64,000 bases of DNA from Aristolochia californica (GCA_029961685.1 JARWKL010000003.1:13279782-13343781); one strand, 5' to 3'; counted from the first letter of the stretch, positions 46,501 to 59,419 are shown. Numbers and translations are program-made. The notes: generated from the sequence alone by a model not told the origin.

Positions 46501-47958
46501 ATCCTGATAGTGGAATCACCAGAAAATCTACAACAAATTTATATCCCTCAATATCAAAGTGTGTGGCTGGTGATATGCCTACACTAGTAATTTTAGCCCC
46601 ATTGGCTACTGATACAGAAAGACCATTCTGTTGCTGTACTACTAACCCAAGTTATTCTGCCGCCTGCTGACTAATGAAATTATGTGTACTACCCGAGTCA
46701 ACTAAAGCCAGTAACTGTAAATGATGTAATTGGGCTTTAACTTGCATTGTGCTTGCACTACGTAGACCTGTCATAGCATGAAGGAAAATCTCTGGACCTT
46801 CTTGGTCAGTTTCCACAATCTCTTCCTCTTGTGGTATTTCGTCTCCATCCTCCCACAGACATATACTGAATAATCGTTTGCAGTGGTGACCAAAAACATA
46901 CTGTTCATCACAGTTAAAACAGAGGCCCTTGGCCTTTCTCTGCTCCATTTCCTGTCTAGTAAGTTTTTTGAAGTAAGGAGCAGGTGGAGCTGAATTAGAG
47001 ATGTCTGGGCGTGGGGCTGCACTGTCTCTAAATCTTGGAGGTCCATAGGAATGGTTTGGCGTAGAGGCATTGTGCCTTCCTGGCCAAGCTGGTTTTCTGA
47101 CCAATGACTCCTTTAGAACACGCTGCTTGTGCTCAATTGCTCTGGCTAAATTCATAGCGTGGTTTAAATCTGTAGGAGCATGTAATTCAACTTCTAAACG
47201 CAGAGCTTCTGTCAAACCAGCAGTAAAAATATGAACATACTATGTGTGGCTAACAAACTAGTTTGCTCGGGCTAACCTTTCCTGGAAGGTCTTTTGGTAC
47301 ACCTCTAGTGTTCCAGTTTGTTTGTAATTGATTAATTCGCCCAATGGATTGCTACTAGCAGGAGGACCAAATCTCATCATACAAGACTGTCTAAAAGTTG
47401 CCCAATCCTGAACCACTTGGTCATTTCGGAATTGGTGGTACCATAGAAGCGCTTCATCTAGCATGTGGTAGGCAGCAAATACACTTTCTCATCCGCAGGT
47501 GTTTTTTTATGGTAAAAGAACTGATCACACTTGGCTAACCAAATCAAAGGGTCCTTAGACCCATCATACGTAGGAAAGTCAAGTTTTAAATACCTGGGCA
47601 TAGTGTTTGGTCCTTGAACGGCAGGCCCCAGATGGGAATGGTGTTGACGCATTGGTGGTTGTGGGGGAGGTGGTGGGTGGAATGGATGGTGTTCGGCCAG
47701 TAGAGAGTAGGCAGCTGAAGGTTGGGCTCGTGTATCATGGTCCTCTTGTCGCCGGAGGAGAGCTTGGATGGCAGCATCCATTGATTTTATTGCCTCACAC
47801 AAATCAAAGGTTGTTTGACGCACCTCTTCCAGGGCATGAGCCTGGTTATCTGTCCTTTGACTATTATCTTCCACTAATTGTCTCAAATCGTCAGGGGAAG
47901 AGGAATCCCCAAGGGTGGACATGTCTGATACCAAGATGTTAGGTTCTTCCCTTGCCAT
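43540..47958 (-). pseudogene. Ty3/gypsy chromovirus gag-pol pseudogene of element C
   Basis: Gag opens at ATG 47958, inside the 5' LTR (MAREEPNILVSDMSTLGDSS), with a proline-rich linker and the gag core YLKLDFPTYDGSKDPLIWLA. It shifts frame near 47460, stops near 47257, and resumes with a zinc knuckle (CFNCDEQYVFGHHC, about 46915) and protease site LLALVDSGSTHNFIS (about 46690). [22 protein letters not shown], frameshift near 45870, and active site VFFDDILVYS (45775). RNase [18 protein letters not shown] (45340). Integrase (44701-43682): zinc-binding [54 protein letters not shown] (D, D and E all present), [11 protein letters not shown] stop at 43680 precedes a frameshifted chromodomain tail (GDWEILVQ). 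The integrase frame is open for 339 codons. Confidence 0.93.
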
Positions 47959-48394
47959 GGATCAAGTCACCCTTCTTTCCTCTCTTCCCTCCATGGATGA
48001 TCTTGACGTTGGAAGAGAAACCTTGTTTCTTGAACGAGTAACGGTGGAACTCAATTTAGAATGAAGGAGCTTTGGAGGAAGCTCAACCTTTCAACCTTGG
48101 ACCTCAAAGGGAGAATCCGACCTTGACCTCTGAGGGAGAATCAGACCTGTAAAATATAATTTTCTCAATACTTGCCTCTCTTTTCCTTCACGTCCCCCTA
48201 AATAGGGTTGAGGATGAAAATACAAAGATGACCCATTAGGTCAAGTGGTTCACGCCACATTACACTGAACCAACCCAAAATAAACCAAACCAAATAAAGT
48301 AAACCAAACCGAATTGAAGTTACATGAAAAGTAAATTGACATAATTTAATTCCTATGCCTATGGATAACTCGTGATGCTATGGAGTCCATAACA
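47937..48394 (-). repeat. 5' LTR of element C
   Basis: About 458 bp, with an extra 8 bp (tttcaacc) compared with the 3' LTR. The gag ATG (47958) lies within it, 19-22 bp before its inner end. Confidence 0.93.
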
Positions 48395-48423
48395 GTAGGA
48401 GTAATCGTCTGGTGACACGATCT

Positions 48424-49170
48424 ATGGTGAGGGAACCTAACATCGTGGTATCAGATAGGACCACCGTCAGCGATTCCTTTTCCTCTACGGATATGACAAA
48501 TCAAATGGATGAACTCAGAATGGAGACACAACACTCTGTCGCCACTGTATGCACAAAACTAATGGAGCTACATGACTCCTTCCAGCAATTTACTCTTCGA
48601 ATGGAAGAGTTTATGACAAGGGACTCTGCCCCTCCTGCTTACCAGCACCGCTAGAACCAACAGCCACCTTTCCCCCCACCACCAATGGCTCCTCTGCGCC
48701 CAACCCACCCTGTTCCAGGGGGACCTCATGCCAACGGCCATTCAACTGTGCCCAGGTACAGTAAGTTTGACTTTCCTTCTTATGACGGGTCCACTGACCC
48801 TCTGATTTGGTTGCACCGGTGTGACCAATTTTTATGGAACCAACGAACCCAGCCAGAGGAGTGGGTTCCATTAGCAGCATTCCACATGCTCGATGAAGCC
48901 AACCTGTGGTATCATCAATTTAAGTCTAAACATCCAATGCATGATTGGGACCTTTTTCTGGATTTTGTATGTTAAGATTCGGGGGGCCGCCCGCAGCAAT
49001 CCTCTGGGTGATTTAGTCAATTTGAAACAGACAGGTTCCATCGAGACCTTCCAGAAACAATTTCAGGAATGCCTTGGATGAGTGAGTTCCTATGTGCGTT
49101 CCAATCAATATGTCCATTTGTTCACTGCTGGCCTAGGGGAGGCACTTCACCTCGAGGTGGAATTGCATGA
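48424..49170 (+). pseudogene. Gag start of element D
   Basis: The ATG at 48424 is in the LTR; the frame runs MVREPNIVVSDRTTVSDSFS across the LTR/PBS boundary. It continues with a coiled-coil-like segment (ETQHSVATVCTKLMELHDSF), a proline-rich linker and the gag core FDFPSYDGSTDPLIWLHRCD and AAFHMLDEANLWYHQFK. One stop interrupts the linker (after AYQHR) and a frameshift occurs near 48970. The frame is cut at LEVELH by the insert at 49171. Confidence 0.85.
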
Positions 49171-50678
49171 TGTGAAATTTTTATTACATCAGCTTTTATA
49201 CCTCGCATGCAAACAAATGTTTTATGTAATCTAGCGGTAAGCGAGGGACATATCCACAAGGATGATTGAATTTTGTGTATTCTTCAGTCAACTAGCCTAA
49301 CCAAATATGATGAATTAATCTGAACTAAACACTAATTATACCCTAAATTATCAAGCAATAATCTAATTAACTACTTGAACAACAGGAAACGTCAACTCTG
49401 GATTTTATCGTGATTTGTGCCTCTCTCGAGCGCCATGTAACTACGAATCTGGATTCTCAATCCTTGCGTGTAGCCCCTCTCGGGCACCTAGAGTTAATGA
49501 TAGAGATCGGATTACAATAGAATGCAGAGAATAATTTCCTATTGTGATGATGCTAAAATTATCAACTCTAGATTTTATCGTGATTCGTGCCTCTCTCGAG
49601 CGCCACGTAATCACGAATCTGGCTCTCAATCCTTGTGTCTAGCTCCTCTCGGGTGCATAAAGTTAAAGACAGAAATCAGATTAAAATACCAGAATCCAAC
49701 CTAAATTACAATCCTACCCTAACTAGCTAATTTAATCAAATATTCAGAAAACAAATATTCGATAAACATTAATTCTCAAATAAAATTTAATAAACATTCA
49801 AAACCTAAGTTCAAACTATAGGAAAATTAAATTACAAAATGACGGATTACTCCCCTTCTCCTTCCTCTCGCTCGGGCAGCAAAGGCTTGTTCTCACGGGT
49901 GCTGCAATATCCAGAAATTGATGGCTTTGAGTTGCAAGAGTGAGTGGCTGAAGGTAGAAACGATGCCGGTGAAGAAGGATAGAAACCCACGGATGGAGGT
50001 GGTGCGGCGGACGACGGAATGGAGCCGAAGTCCTCTGACCGGTTCTCTCGAGTCTCAGTCGGAGTCGGAATAGCTCCGAAAATGGTCGGAAATGCGGAAT
50101 CGGCGCCAGAGGAGCCCTCTCGGATCACCTCTCAGCCTGGAGAGCAGAAAATGGCAGCATCGAACTCGCCGCGATGGAGACTCTCTCGAGCTCTCCTTGG
50201 GTCTGTTCTCGGTTGCCGGATGGTGGTGGACGACAGTGACAAACTGCGTTCGGAGGGAGCCCTCTCGGGTCTTTCCTCCGAACGGTCGGCGGCTGGAGGG
50301 AGACTCTCTCGAGCTCTCCTCTCCTTTCACCGATGGCTCCTCTCTCCTTTATCGAGTTGTCCTCCTCTCTTTTCAATACGATTTTGCCCTAAAAATCACA
50401 TCCCCCACTAATGGCATTTCTGTAAATATCTTCTTCTCAACACAAAATTCTCCTGAAATTCCATAATTAAATCCATAAAAATTATTTCAGGAAGAAATAA
50501 ACCCTAAAAGCCATGAAATATAATTCAGGAGAGAAAAATATGCGATATAAATAGTGATTAATGCCAAATTCAATAAATACACGTTTCATGTGAAAACCCA
50601 TAAATAACCACCTATAATTCAATTATAAGGGTTATTCAATTATAATTAACCTAGTTCTCATGTCAGAATCTGACATCT
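49171..50678. repeat. 1.5-kb insertion in D's gag, probably a solo LTR
   Basis: Gag codons before it (EVELH) and after it (PPSLAHAMNLA) join in frame and at the right spacing compared with C (EVELHAPTDLNHAMNLA) if 1508 bp are removed; ATGA is then repeated at both edges. The insert starts TGTGAAATTT and ends near TGTCAGAATCTGACA, a 15-bp palindrome. It contains a 171-bp tandem repeat (about 49390 and 49561) and many CTCTCG motifs. ORFs at 50019-50466 overlap in several frames and have no domain. TG/CA-like ends fit a minus-strand solo LTR, but the exact right edge is unsure. Confidence 0.65.
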
Positions 50679-53600
50679 ATGAGCCCCCTTCTTTAGCCCA
50701 TGCTATGAATTTGGCACACACGTTGGATGACAAACAATGAATTTTGAAAGACTCTATGGGGGCGTCGCCCACCATGGCCAGACTGAGCAGCTACTGGAAC
50801 TTCCTACCGCCACAACTCCCCTATGTGGCAAGGGCCAAATCCTAATCAGACCTCAGAACTTCCCTGGTCCACTCCCCCACCTCAATACATTAAGTGCCTT
50901 TCCAAATCCGAAATGGACCAGCGCAAGGCACAAGGGCTTTGTTTTAACTGTGATGAAAAATATTTGCCTGGTCACTTATGCAAACGGCTCTTTTGGTTAG
51001 AAGTAGAAGACCCTAAGGAGAACCCCCAACTAGAGGATGAGGAAGCCCCTGAAATGGAAGAACCGGCCATTTCCATCCATGCAATGACTGGCTTACACAA
51101 CGCCAACACTATGCAAGTCCATGCGGGCATTCAAAAATTCATGTTACTTGCCTTGGTTGACTCGGGCAGCACCCACAATTTTCTTAGCCACACAACAGCA
51201 AATCAATTGGCATTGACAATTCAGCAGCAAACGGGGAAAAGCTCACCAGTGTTGGCATCTATTCAGCAGTTCAGTTTGTTATTGAAGGCCATCACTTTGC
51301 AGCGGATTTCTTGGTTATTCCATTGGCTGGGTTTGATCTAGTATTGGGAATTAAGTAGCTCCAACAGTTGGGCCGATATTGTGGGATTTCACCTCATTAA
51401 CTATGAGTTTCACTTCAGACCAGCACCATATCACCCTTCATGGGACTCATGCACCCTCACTGTGCACACTCCAACAACTTCAAGTGGCTGACTCCGACCA
51501 CAGTAACTTACACTCTCTCATTGCAGAATTTGGGGTTTTATTTAGGGACCCTCAATCCATCCCTCCTATCTGCAACTATGACCATCAAATTCATCTGAAA
51601 ACGGGAATGGAGCCGGTAGTGGAGAGCCCATACCGTTACCCACATTTACAAAAAGATGAAATAGAGTGACAATGCCAACAAATGCTTGAGAAAGGCCTCA
51701 TCCAATCCAGCAGGTCTCCCTTTCCGTCTCCAGTGCTCTTAGTGAAGAAACAGGACCATACTTGGCATTTTTGTGTTGATTACGGAGAATTAAATGTTCA
51801 CCATCAATAATAAATTCCCCATTCCAGTGGTGGACGATCTCTTGGATGAACTACATGGCGCCAACTTCTTTACCAAACTGGATTTGCACTTCGGGTACCA
51901 TCAGATTCACGTACACCCTGCAGACGTGGAGAAAATCGCCTTTCGTACCCATCATGGCCATTTCAAGTTTCTGGTCATGCCATTTGGGCTTTCCTATGCC
52001 CCCTCCACTTTTCAGGCGCTCATGAACGAGGTATTTTAGCCCCTTTGACAGAAATTTTTACTTGTTTTCTTCGATGATATTTTGATCTACAGCCCAACCT
52101 AGGAAGGGCACCTACAACACTTGCATTTCGTATTCCACATATTGCGTGCTCATCACTTATTTCTCAAGCACTCAAAATGGTCTTTCGGTAGCCCGGAGGT
52201 CGCTAATTTGGGCCATGTTATTTCAGCCTCTGGCGTCAAGGTAGACAGTACAAAAATTCAGGCCATTATTGACTGGCCCCTCCCCACTTAGCAACTGCAT
52301 TGAAAGGCTTCTTGGGCTTATCTGGATACTACCGAAAATTTATACAAGATTATGGCCAAATAGCATCTCCACTGATGAGTTTGTTGAAAAAGAAAGCTTT
52401 CAATTGGTCTGAGGCAGTGTCTTCCTCCTTTGAACAACTCAAGCAAGCCTAAGCATTCGCCCTAGTGCTCCATCTTCCTAATTTTGAAGATCTATTTATT
52501 ATTGAATGTGATGTGTCCGGGGGCGGAAGTGGCATGGTGTTGTAGCAGTAGGGGCATCCCATTGCCTATTTCAGCAGACAACTAGCCACCCATCCTCACA
52601 AATTAACCAAAGCCATTCAGCATTGGAGGCCATATCTGTGGGGCCACCAGTTCCTCATCCGAACCAACCACTGCAGCCTAAAGTACTTGTTGGAGCTACG
52701 CCTTACCACTTCACCACAACAACACTGGCTCAGTAAATTAATGGGGTTCGATTTTTGGGTGGAGTTCAAACCGGGCCAACTCAACAAAAGCGTCGATGCA
52801 TTGTCTCACAGAGATGTGCCAGCGCCACAACTCAATGCCATCAGTCAGCCTCGGTTCTTGCCGCTGGATTTGATTCAGGATGAAATTCAACAAACACCAG
52901 ACCTCCTAGCCTTATTGCATAGCATTGAACAGCAGGCCATGGACAGCAACTGGACCATCCAGGACCGCCTCATCTTGTACAAGCAATGGCTTTATCTTCT
53001 TGCCACCTCGGCCTTACTGCCCACCATCCTTTCCACCTATCACGACAGTACCTATGAAGGATAGCAGAAGACATAATTCCGCCTTAGTCGCGACTTTTAT
53101 TAGAAAGGTATGAAAAGAATGGTACATGACTATGTATCCGCCTGCCAAGTTTGCCAATGCAACAAAACAGAAACTTTAAGCTCAACATGCTTACTCCTGC
53201 CCCTACAACTCCCTACTCAGATTTGGACTGATATCTCCATGGACTTCATTGATGGTCTTCCAAAATTTTCTGGTAAATCTAGCAAATTGGTGGTGGTAAA
53301 TGATTTCTCGAAGTATGAGCATTTCATTCCCTTATCACATCCATATATAGCTTCTCATATAGCTCAAATTTTCATGAATCACATTGTCCAACTTCATGGC
53401 CTTCCGGAATCCATCACCAGTGACAGAGATGCAATATTTACTAGTAACTTCTGGAAGGAGCTTTTTAAGCTACAGGGCACCAAGTTGGTTTTCTCCTCAG
53501 CTTACCACCCCCAAACCGATGGGCAAACAGAGGTAGTCAACCGCACTCTCGAGGTGTATTTGTGTTACTTGGTGGGCGATCATCCCAAAACTTGGGTCCG

Positions 53601-53898
53601 TTGGCTCGCGTGGGCCGAATTTTGCTACAATACTTCCAACCACACAACTCTCAAGACCACTCCCTTCCAGGTGGTTTATGGTCGGGATCCCCCTCGACTT
53701 GTCTCTTATATTTCTGGTACTTCTCGGGTTGCTGCTATCGAAGGCATTGGAGGAAAGAGACTATATGATAGCCCAAGTCAGAGCCAACTTACAACAGACC
53801 CAAGCGCTCATGAAGAATACTTATGACAAGGGCCATTGTGACCAATCTTATGCCCTAGGATACTATGTGTGGCTGTGTCTTCATAAGTATTGCCAGTT
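50679..53898 (+). pseudogene. Gag end, protease, RT, RNase H and integrase of element D
   Basis: In order: zinc knuckle CFNCDEKYLPGHLC (about 50940), protease LLALVDSGSTHNFLS (51145), then GFDLVLGIK with a TAG stop in place of Trp (51356), RT with YRYPHLQKDEIE and a [22 protein letters not shown] (51815), [20 protein letters not shown] and active site FFDDILIYS (about 52068), RNase H with ECD and GGGSGMVL (about 52505), SQRD-type linker, integrase with [37 protein letters not shown] and [17 protein letters not shown] (53110-53826). About ten stops and several frameshifts are present. The frame enters the solo LTR F after HKYCQ. Confidence 0.9.
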
Positions 53899-54574
53899 TG
53901 TTATGGTCTCGGGTCATGGATCGAGTAACACGGCGTGGGATTTGAGACTCCAGAACTGATGGTGTGTTGCTAGACTCAATATGGTGGTGTAAAACCGCTT
54001 CTTTGATTGATCTTTCTCACGTGATCAAGCTCTCTCTTTATGAATGCAATATAGTGCTAGGTCTAGCTTGAGAACCCAATTACTATTAACGTGAATGATA
54101 TAGGGAAAGGATTACCTTTTTCTTGATCACGACAATTAGGGTTTCAACCCACTTCTTGCTGCTGCTCGTGCTAGCATGGTGGTCCTAGCTTGGGATAGCC
54201 CTTGGCCTACGTTGGGAAGGCTCCTTTCCAGCTTCTTGTTGGACGCCAAGCTAGAAAGAGTCGTGCTTGATGCTGCTCGTGGTGTAGGGTAGGCAATCCT
54301 TCAACTCTGGCTCGTTAAGATAGGTTTGAAACCTTCTCCTCGTATTGTTGAGAGAAGACTGAAACCTCTCCTTGAACTCAGAAAAGGGGCAGGAAGCTCT
54401 CTCTCTTGCTCGGTATGGTTTGATGGAGGATGGATGATAGTAATGAACAATGGAGGATGAAGGGATACGTAGGTTTTTTAGGAAAACCCTAACTTCGAGA
54501 TCAAGAAGGAGATCCCTAGCCTGTTTACCCTAAAATTACCTAAATTCAATGCTTGCCTTTTCTCTATTACATTA

Positions 54575-54986
54575 TGTTATGGACTCTATAGCATCACGAG
54601 TTACCAATAGGCGTAGGAATTAATGAATGTATTTTTCAATTTCCATGTAATTGTTTCTTGGTTTGGTTTTGTCTTTGGTTTGGGTCGGTTTAACATTTAT
54701 TGGTTTGAACCATTGACCCAAGAGGTCTTTAGTGTTTTGGACGTCTTCAAACCTATTTAAGGGGATGGCTAGGGTAATGAGAATTAGGAATTGAGTCTAC
54801 TTTAGCTAGAGTAAATTAGATAAACAGGTCAAGAGCTCCTTCAAGCTCTCTTCCGTTTTTCCCCAATTCTCCTTTCCGAAAATCAATACCCATCAATCCC
54901 TCATTCCATCTCAACGTCAAGTAAGGTAATGGAAGGAAGAGAAGAGAGGAGGGTGACAAGATCTGTGGCTCGTGAGGATCCTAACA
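54575..54986 (+). repeat. 5' LTR of element E
   Basis: 412 bp, TGTTATGGACTC..GATCCTAACA, with a promoter-like ttggtttggtttt region and ctatttaagg near 54760. Contains the gag start. Confidence 0.95.
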
Positions 54987-57900
54987 ACGTGGTATCAGAC
55001 AGGTCCACCCTCGGTGATTCCTCTTCTCCAGAGGACATACGTCAAGTACTTTAAGAACTTCAACAACGATCCACTCTTCAAGGTACTGAAATTTCTCACA
55101 TCAATAATACATTACAAACACTGGAATCATCTCTCCAAACCATCATTCGACAACTTGTTGCACTTCAAGCACCAACGCCACCACCAGCAACCAATTTTCA
55201 ACCACAACCAGTACCTCACCAAAAATTCACGCCACCACCAAATCCACCCCTACGCCAACCAATGGTTTCCATGGCAACTCACGCACAAGGACCATCAACG
55301 GTTCCAAGGTACTTTAAACTTAACTTGCCTACATATGATGGCTCTAAAGATCCTTTACTGTGGTTCACGAAATGTGAACAATTCTTCTATCATCAACAAA
55401 CGGTGGAAATGGACAAGGTTACTTTGGCCGCCTACCACCTGCTCGATGAAGCGCTCATGTGGTTCCATCACTACCGAAATGTCCATTCCATTCAGGATTG
55501 GCTGCACTTTAAACATGCTTGCCAGTTGAGGTTTGGACCTCCAGCTAGCAGCAACCCAGTGGGAGAATTGATCAACTATAAACAGACAGGCACCTTAGAA
55601 GTTTACCAAAAAACGTTCCAAGAAAGGTTGGCCCGAGCTAGTGAATTTGTTCCTCCTCACCTACATATTCAGATTTTTAATGCTGGATTGACAGAGGCGG
55701 TTAGATTGGAAGTGGAATTACTTGGTCCGACAGATTTGGACTCAACAATGAATTATGCCAGAGCTGTGGAACACAAACAGAGAGTTCTAAAAGAGTCTTT
55801 ACACCAAAAACCATTTTGGAACAACAGAATACAAGGTACTGCATTTGGTCCACGTTTTGGGTCCTCTGCCCCTAACCGAGCAGATCAGGCTACCAGTGTG
55901 CCTCCACACACTATGCCACGTAAATTTTTGACTAAACAGGAAATGGACACTAGAAAGGCAAAGGGCCTATGTTTTAATTGTGGTGAACAATTTGTGCCAA
56001 GACATAACTGTAAACGCTTATTCAGTATTGGAAGAAGATTCAGAAGAGCTTCTTGAAAATGAATTTGTTGAAGAGGTACAGCAAGAACCAGAGCTCTCCA
56101 TCCATGCCATGCATGGCCTGCGTAGTTCTAATACCATGCAGGTAAAGGCCAGGTTACATCATCTCGTGCTACTTGCTTTAGTTGATTCGGGCAGCACACA
56201 TAATTTTATCAGTGAACCCGCCGCGCAACAATTGGGATAGGCAATTCAACAAAAAAGGGGACTCTCAGTTTCAGTGGCCAATGGGGCTAAAATTGCAAGT
56301 GTTGGGTTATGTGCTAACACCCCTTTCACCATTGAGGGGCATTCATTTCAAGAAGATTTACTAGTTATTCCATTGGCTGGATTTGATTTGGGGCTCGGGG
56401 TCAAATGACTCCAGTTATTAAGACCTATATTATGGGACTTTCAGGCTCGAACTATGACATTTTCAGCACCACAGGATCAGATTACATTACAAGGTATTGT
56501 GGCACAGGTACCTAAGGCACTTCACACTTTACAGCTTCAGCACACTGGTGATGATTAGTTAGCTCCTTTACTTACAGCATTTGCGGATTTATTTAATTAT
56601 CCTACGGGTCTACCACCAGTGCGACATTGCGATCACCGCATTCATTTAAAGTTGGGAACTGATCCAGTAGTGGTGCGGCCTTATCGTTACCCGCATATAC
56701 AGAAAGATGAAATAGAACGATAGTGCATGCATATGCTAGCTCAGGGTGTGATCCAGCCCAGTCGAAATCCTTTTTCCTCACCAGTGTTACTAGTACGTAA
56801 AAAGGATAAATCATGGAGATTTTGTGTCGACTATAGGCAACTCAACTTGCAAAAAATTAAGGACAAGTTCCCCATTCCAGTCATGGATGAGTTGTTGGAT
56901 GAGTTACATGGTGCTACAATTTTTACCAAATTAGATTTGAAATCGGGCTATCATCAAATAAGAGTTCACCCAGCGGATGTGGAGAAGACTGCCTTCCGCA
57001 CACATCACGGTCATTTCGAGTTCCTCGTCATGCCCTTCGGTCTCTCCAATGCACCCTCCACCTTTCAGGCCCTCATGAATGAGGTCTTTTCATCAGTTCT
57101 GTGAAACTATGTGTTAGTCTTTTTTTATGACATTCTGGTCTACAGCAAAAATTGGAAAGGACATCTCCACCACCTCCATCAGGTATTTACCATTGTACGC
57201 TCTCATCATTTGGTTTTGAATCAATCAAAATGTTCTATGGGTACATCTGAGGTGGCTTATTTGGGCCACGTCATATCAGCTATGGGCGTGAAAGTTGACC
57301 AGAGCAAGATACAAGCAGTAATAGATTGGCCGATTCCCACCTCCATCACAGCATTAAAGGGATTTTTGGGCCTAGCGGGATATTACAGAAAATTTATCCA
57401 ATCTTATGGCCAGATAGCAGCACCACTCAACAACCTGCTAAAAAAAAATGCCTTCCACTAGTCTTCTTCAGCGGAACAGGCCTTTCACCTGTTAAAAGAG
57501 GCCTTAGCCTCAGCACCAGTCCTACAATTACCAGATTTTGAGGGAGACTTTGTGGTGGAATGTGATGCATTCGGGGGAGGTATAGGGGCAGTGTTACAAC
57601 AATTGGGACACCCCATTGCTTATTTTCGCCGTCAGTTGGGACAACACCACCATAAGTTAGCTGCATATGAGAGGGAATTGATTGGGTTAGCCAAGGTTGT
57701 CCAACATTGGCGACCTTATCTCTGGGTACGACCATTTCTCATTCGTACAGATCATTGCAGCCTCAAATATCTTCTTGAACAGTGCCTCACCACATCCCCA
57801 CAGTAGCATTGGTTAACTAAACTCATGGGCTTCGATTTTACTGTTCACTATAAGCCAGGTAGTTCGAATTTGGGGGTTGATGCTTTATCACATCGGGATA

Positions 57901-59419
57901 ATTCAGCCACACTAATTTATGCTATCAGTCAGCCACATTCACTGGTATTAGATTCTATTCGTGAGGAAGTACAGCAATATCCGGATCTCATGTCATTATA
58001 TCGGGATATTCAACAGGGGACATTAGCTCCTCAGTGGACGATTCAGGATCGTCTCATACTCTATAAAAACATGATCTTTTTGCATAATACATCCCCACTT
58101 CTTCACACCATCTTGTCCTCTATCCATTATAGCACACATGAGGGTCGACAGAAAACATATTTTCGAATCAGTCGAGACTTTTACTGGAAGGGCATAAAGA
58201 GCACAATTGCTGATTATGTAGTTGCTTGTCAGATTTGTCAACAAAACAAGGCCGAATCTTTAAATCCGGCCGGCCTACTACAACCTCTGCAACTACCGTC
58301 TCAAATCTGGTCTGACATTTCCATGGACTTCATTGTTGGACCTCCCATTTCATCAGGTAAATCTGTGATATTTGTCGTCGTTGATCGGTTTTCAAAATAT
58401 GGTCACTTCATTGCTTTGGCACATCCATATACTGCTGCTCAGGTCGCTCAATTATTTATGGACAACATTGTCCGATTACATGGAATTCCCTCATCCATTA
58501 TCAGTGACAGGGATGCCATTTTTACTAGTATCTTTTGGAAGGAATTATTCAAATTACAGGGCACACAATTGGCATTTTCGTCTGCATATCATCCACAAAC
58601 GGACGGACAAACAGAGGTTGTCAATCGCACGATTGAAATGTATCTTTGTTGTTTTGTGGGGGACGCACCTAGAAGATGGGTGAAATGGCTTTCATGGGCA
58701 GAATTTTGCTATAACACATCTTACCACACAATACTGGGAACTACTCCTTTCAGGGTAGTTTATGGCAGAGATCCACCTCGTCTGTTACCATATGAACCTG
58801 GGGCATCCAAATTCATCACTATGGACCAAGCGTTAGCTAAAAGAGACGCTATGCTCACTGAGGTACGTACTCATCTACAGGAGGCCCAACACTCTATGAA
58901 ACGCTATTATGATAAGAAGCACCGGGAGACATCTGATTTCCTTGGTGACTATGTGTGGTTAAAGCTTCAACACTACCGCCAGCTGTCCCTGACTGCATCC
59001 AAGCGCCATAAGCTGTCTCCAAATATTATGGTCCATTTCAGGTATTGGAGAAAATTGGGCCCATGGCATACCGCTTGCAGCTACCACCGGAATCAAAGAT
59101 CAACAATGTATTTCATGTCTCCCAATTGAAGCCCTTCCAGGGTGACTCGCCTCTACTGCACACTCCACTGCCGCCACTACATGAGGGCAGAGTCCTTTCT
59201 ATTCCAGTTCAAGTAGTACAAGCACGCCACATTCAAGGTGATTGGGAAATTTTTGTCCAGTGGGCAGATGCCGACCCCAGTGACACCACATGGGAGCCTT
59301 TATCAGCATTTCGACTCTTATATCCTTCCTTCGAGCTTGAGGACAAGCTCTTTCTCCAGGAAGGGGATGATGTTATGGACTCTATAGCATCACGAGTTAC
59401 CAATAGGCGTAGGAATTAA
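54929..59419 (+). pseudogene. Ty3/gypsy chromovirus gag-pol pseudogene of element E
   Basis: The frame from ATG 54929 reads MEGREERRVTRSVAREDPNN across the LTR end; the other LTR has ATG at the MARED position, the probable original start. Gag core: YFKLNLPTYDGSKDPLLWFT (about 55305). Zinc knuckle CFNCGEQFVPRHNC, then a frameshift near 56025, protease LLALVDSGSTHNFIS (56170). [22 protein letters not shown] (56826), then active site FFYDILVYS (57121), in which the first Asp is Tyr. RNase [18 protein letters not shown] (57552). Integrase 57825-59030 with D (DFIVGPPISSGKS), D ([16 protein letters not shown]) and E ([17 protein letters not shown]); frameshift near 59030, then GDWEIFVQWADADPSDTTWE chromodomain-like end. 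Stops include TAA at 55050, TAG after QQLG (56238), TGA at 56406, TAG at 56720, TAG at 57459 and TAG at 57804. The tail runs into the 3' LTR (DDVMDSIASRV). Confidence 0.94.

Larger units (their letters stand above)
43054..48394 (-). mobile_element. Ty3/gypsy chromovirus element C, complete ends, 5.3 kb
   Basis: LTRs 43054-43503 and 47937-48394 frame a full-length element with the target duplication gtagg (43049-43053 and 48395-48399). The LTR pair differs by about 11 substitutions and an 8-bp indel by eye. The PBS lies just left of 47937 (complement gtctgatacca). It inserted into the LTR of D. All domains are present, but the reading frame has several breaks. Confidence 0.95.
42572..48442 (+). 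repeat. 5' LTR of element D, split by element C
   Basis: Left part 42572-43053 begins CATCTAGAGTCATTGC, which is about base 18 of the B-type LTR, and holds the TTCCCAAGCC repeats in inverse order to B (42660-42830). Right part 48395-48442 ends GAACCTAACA. Joined across C, the sequence matches the end of the B LTR. The PBS TGGTATCAGAT follows at 48446. Confidence 0.85.

Noticed and set aside
50019..50466. ORFs of 91-130 codons on both strands
   Set aside because: All frames are open because the stretch is GC-richer and repeat-bearing; no domain and no frame favoured.
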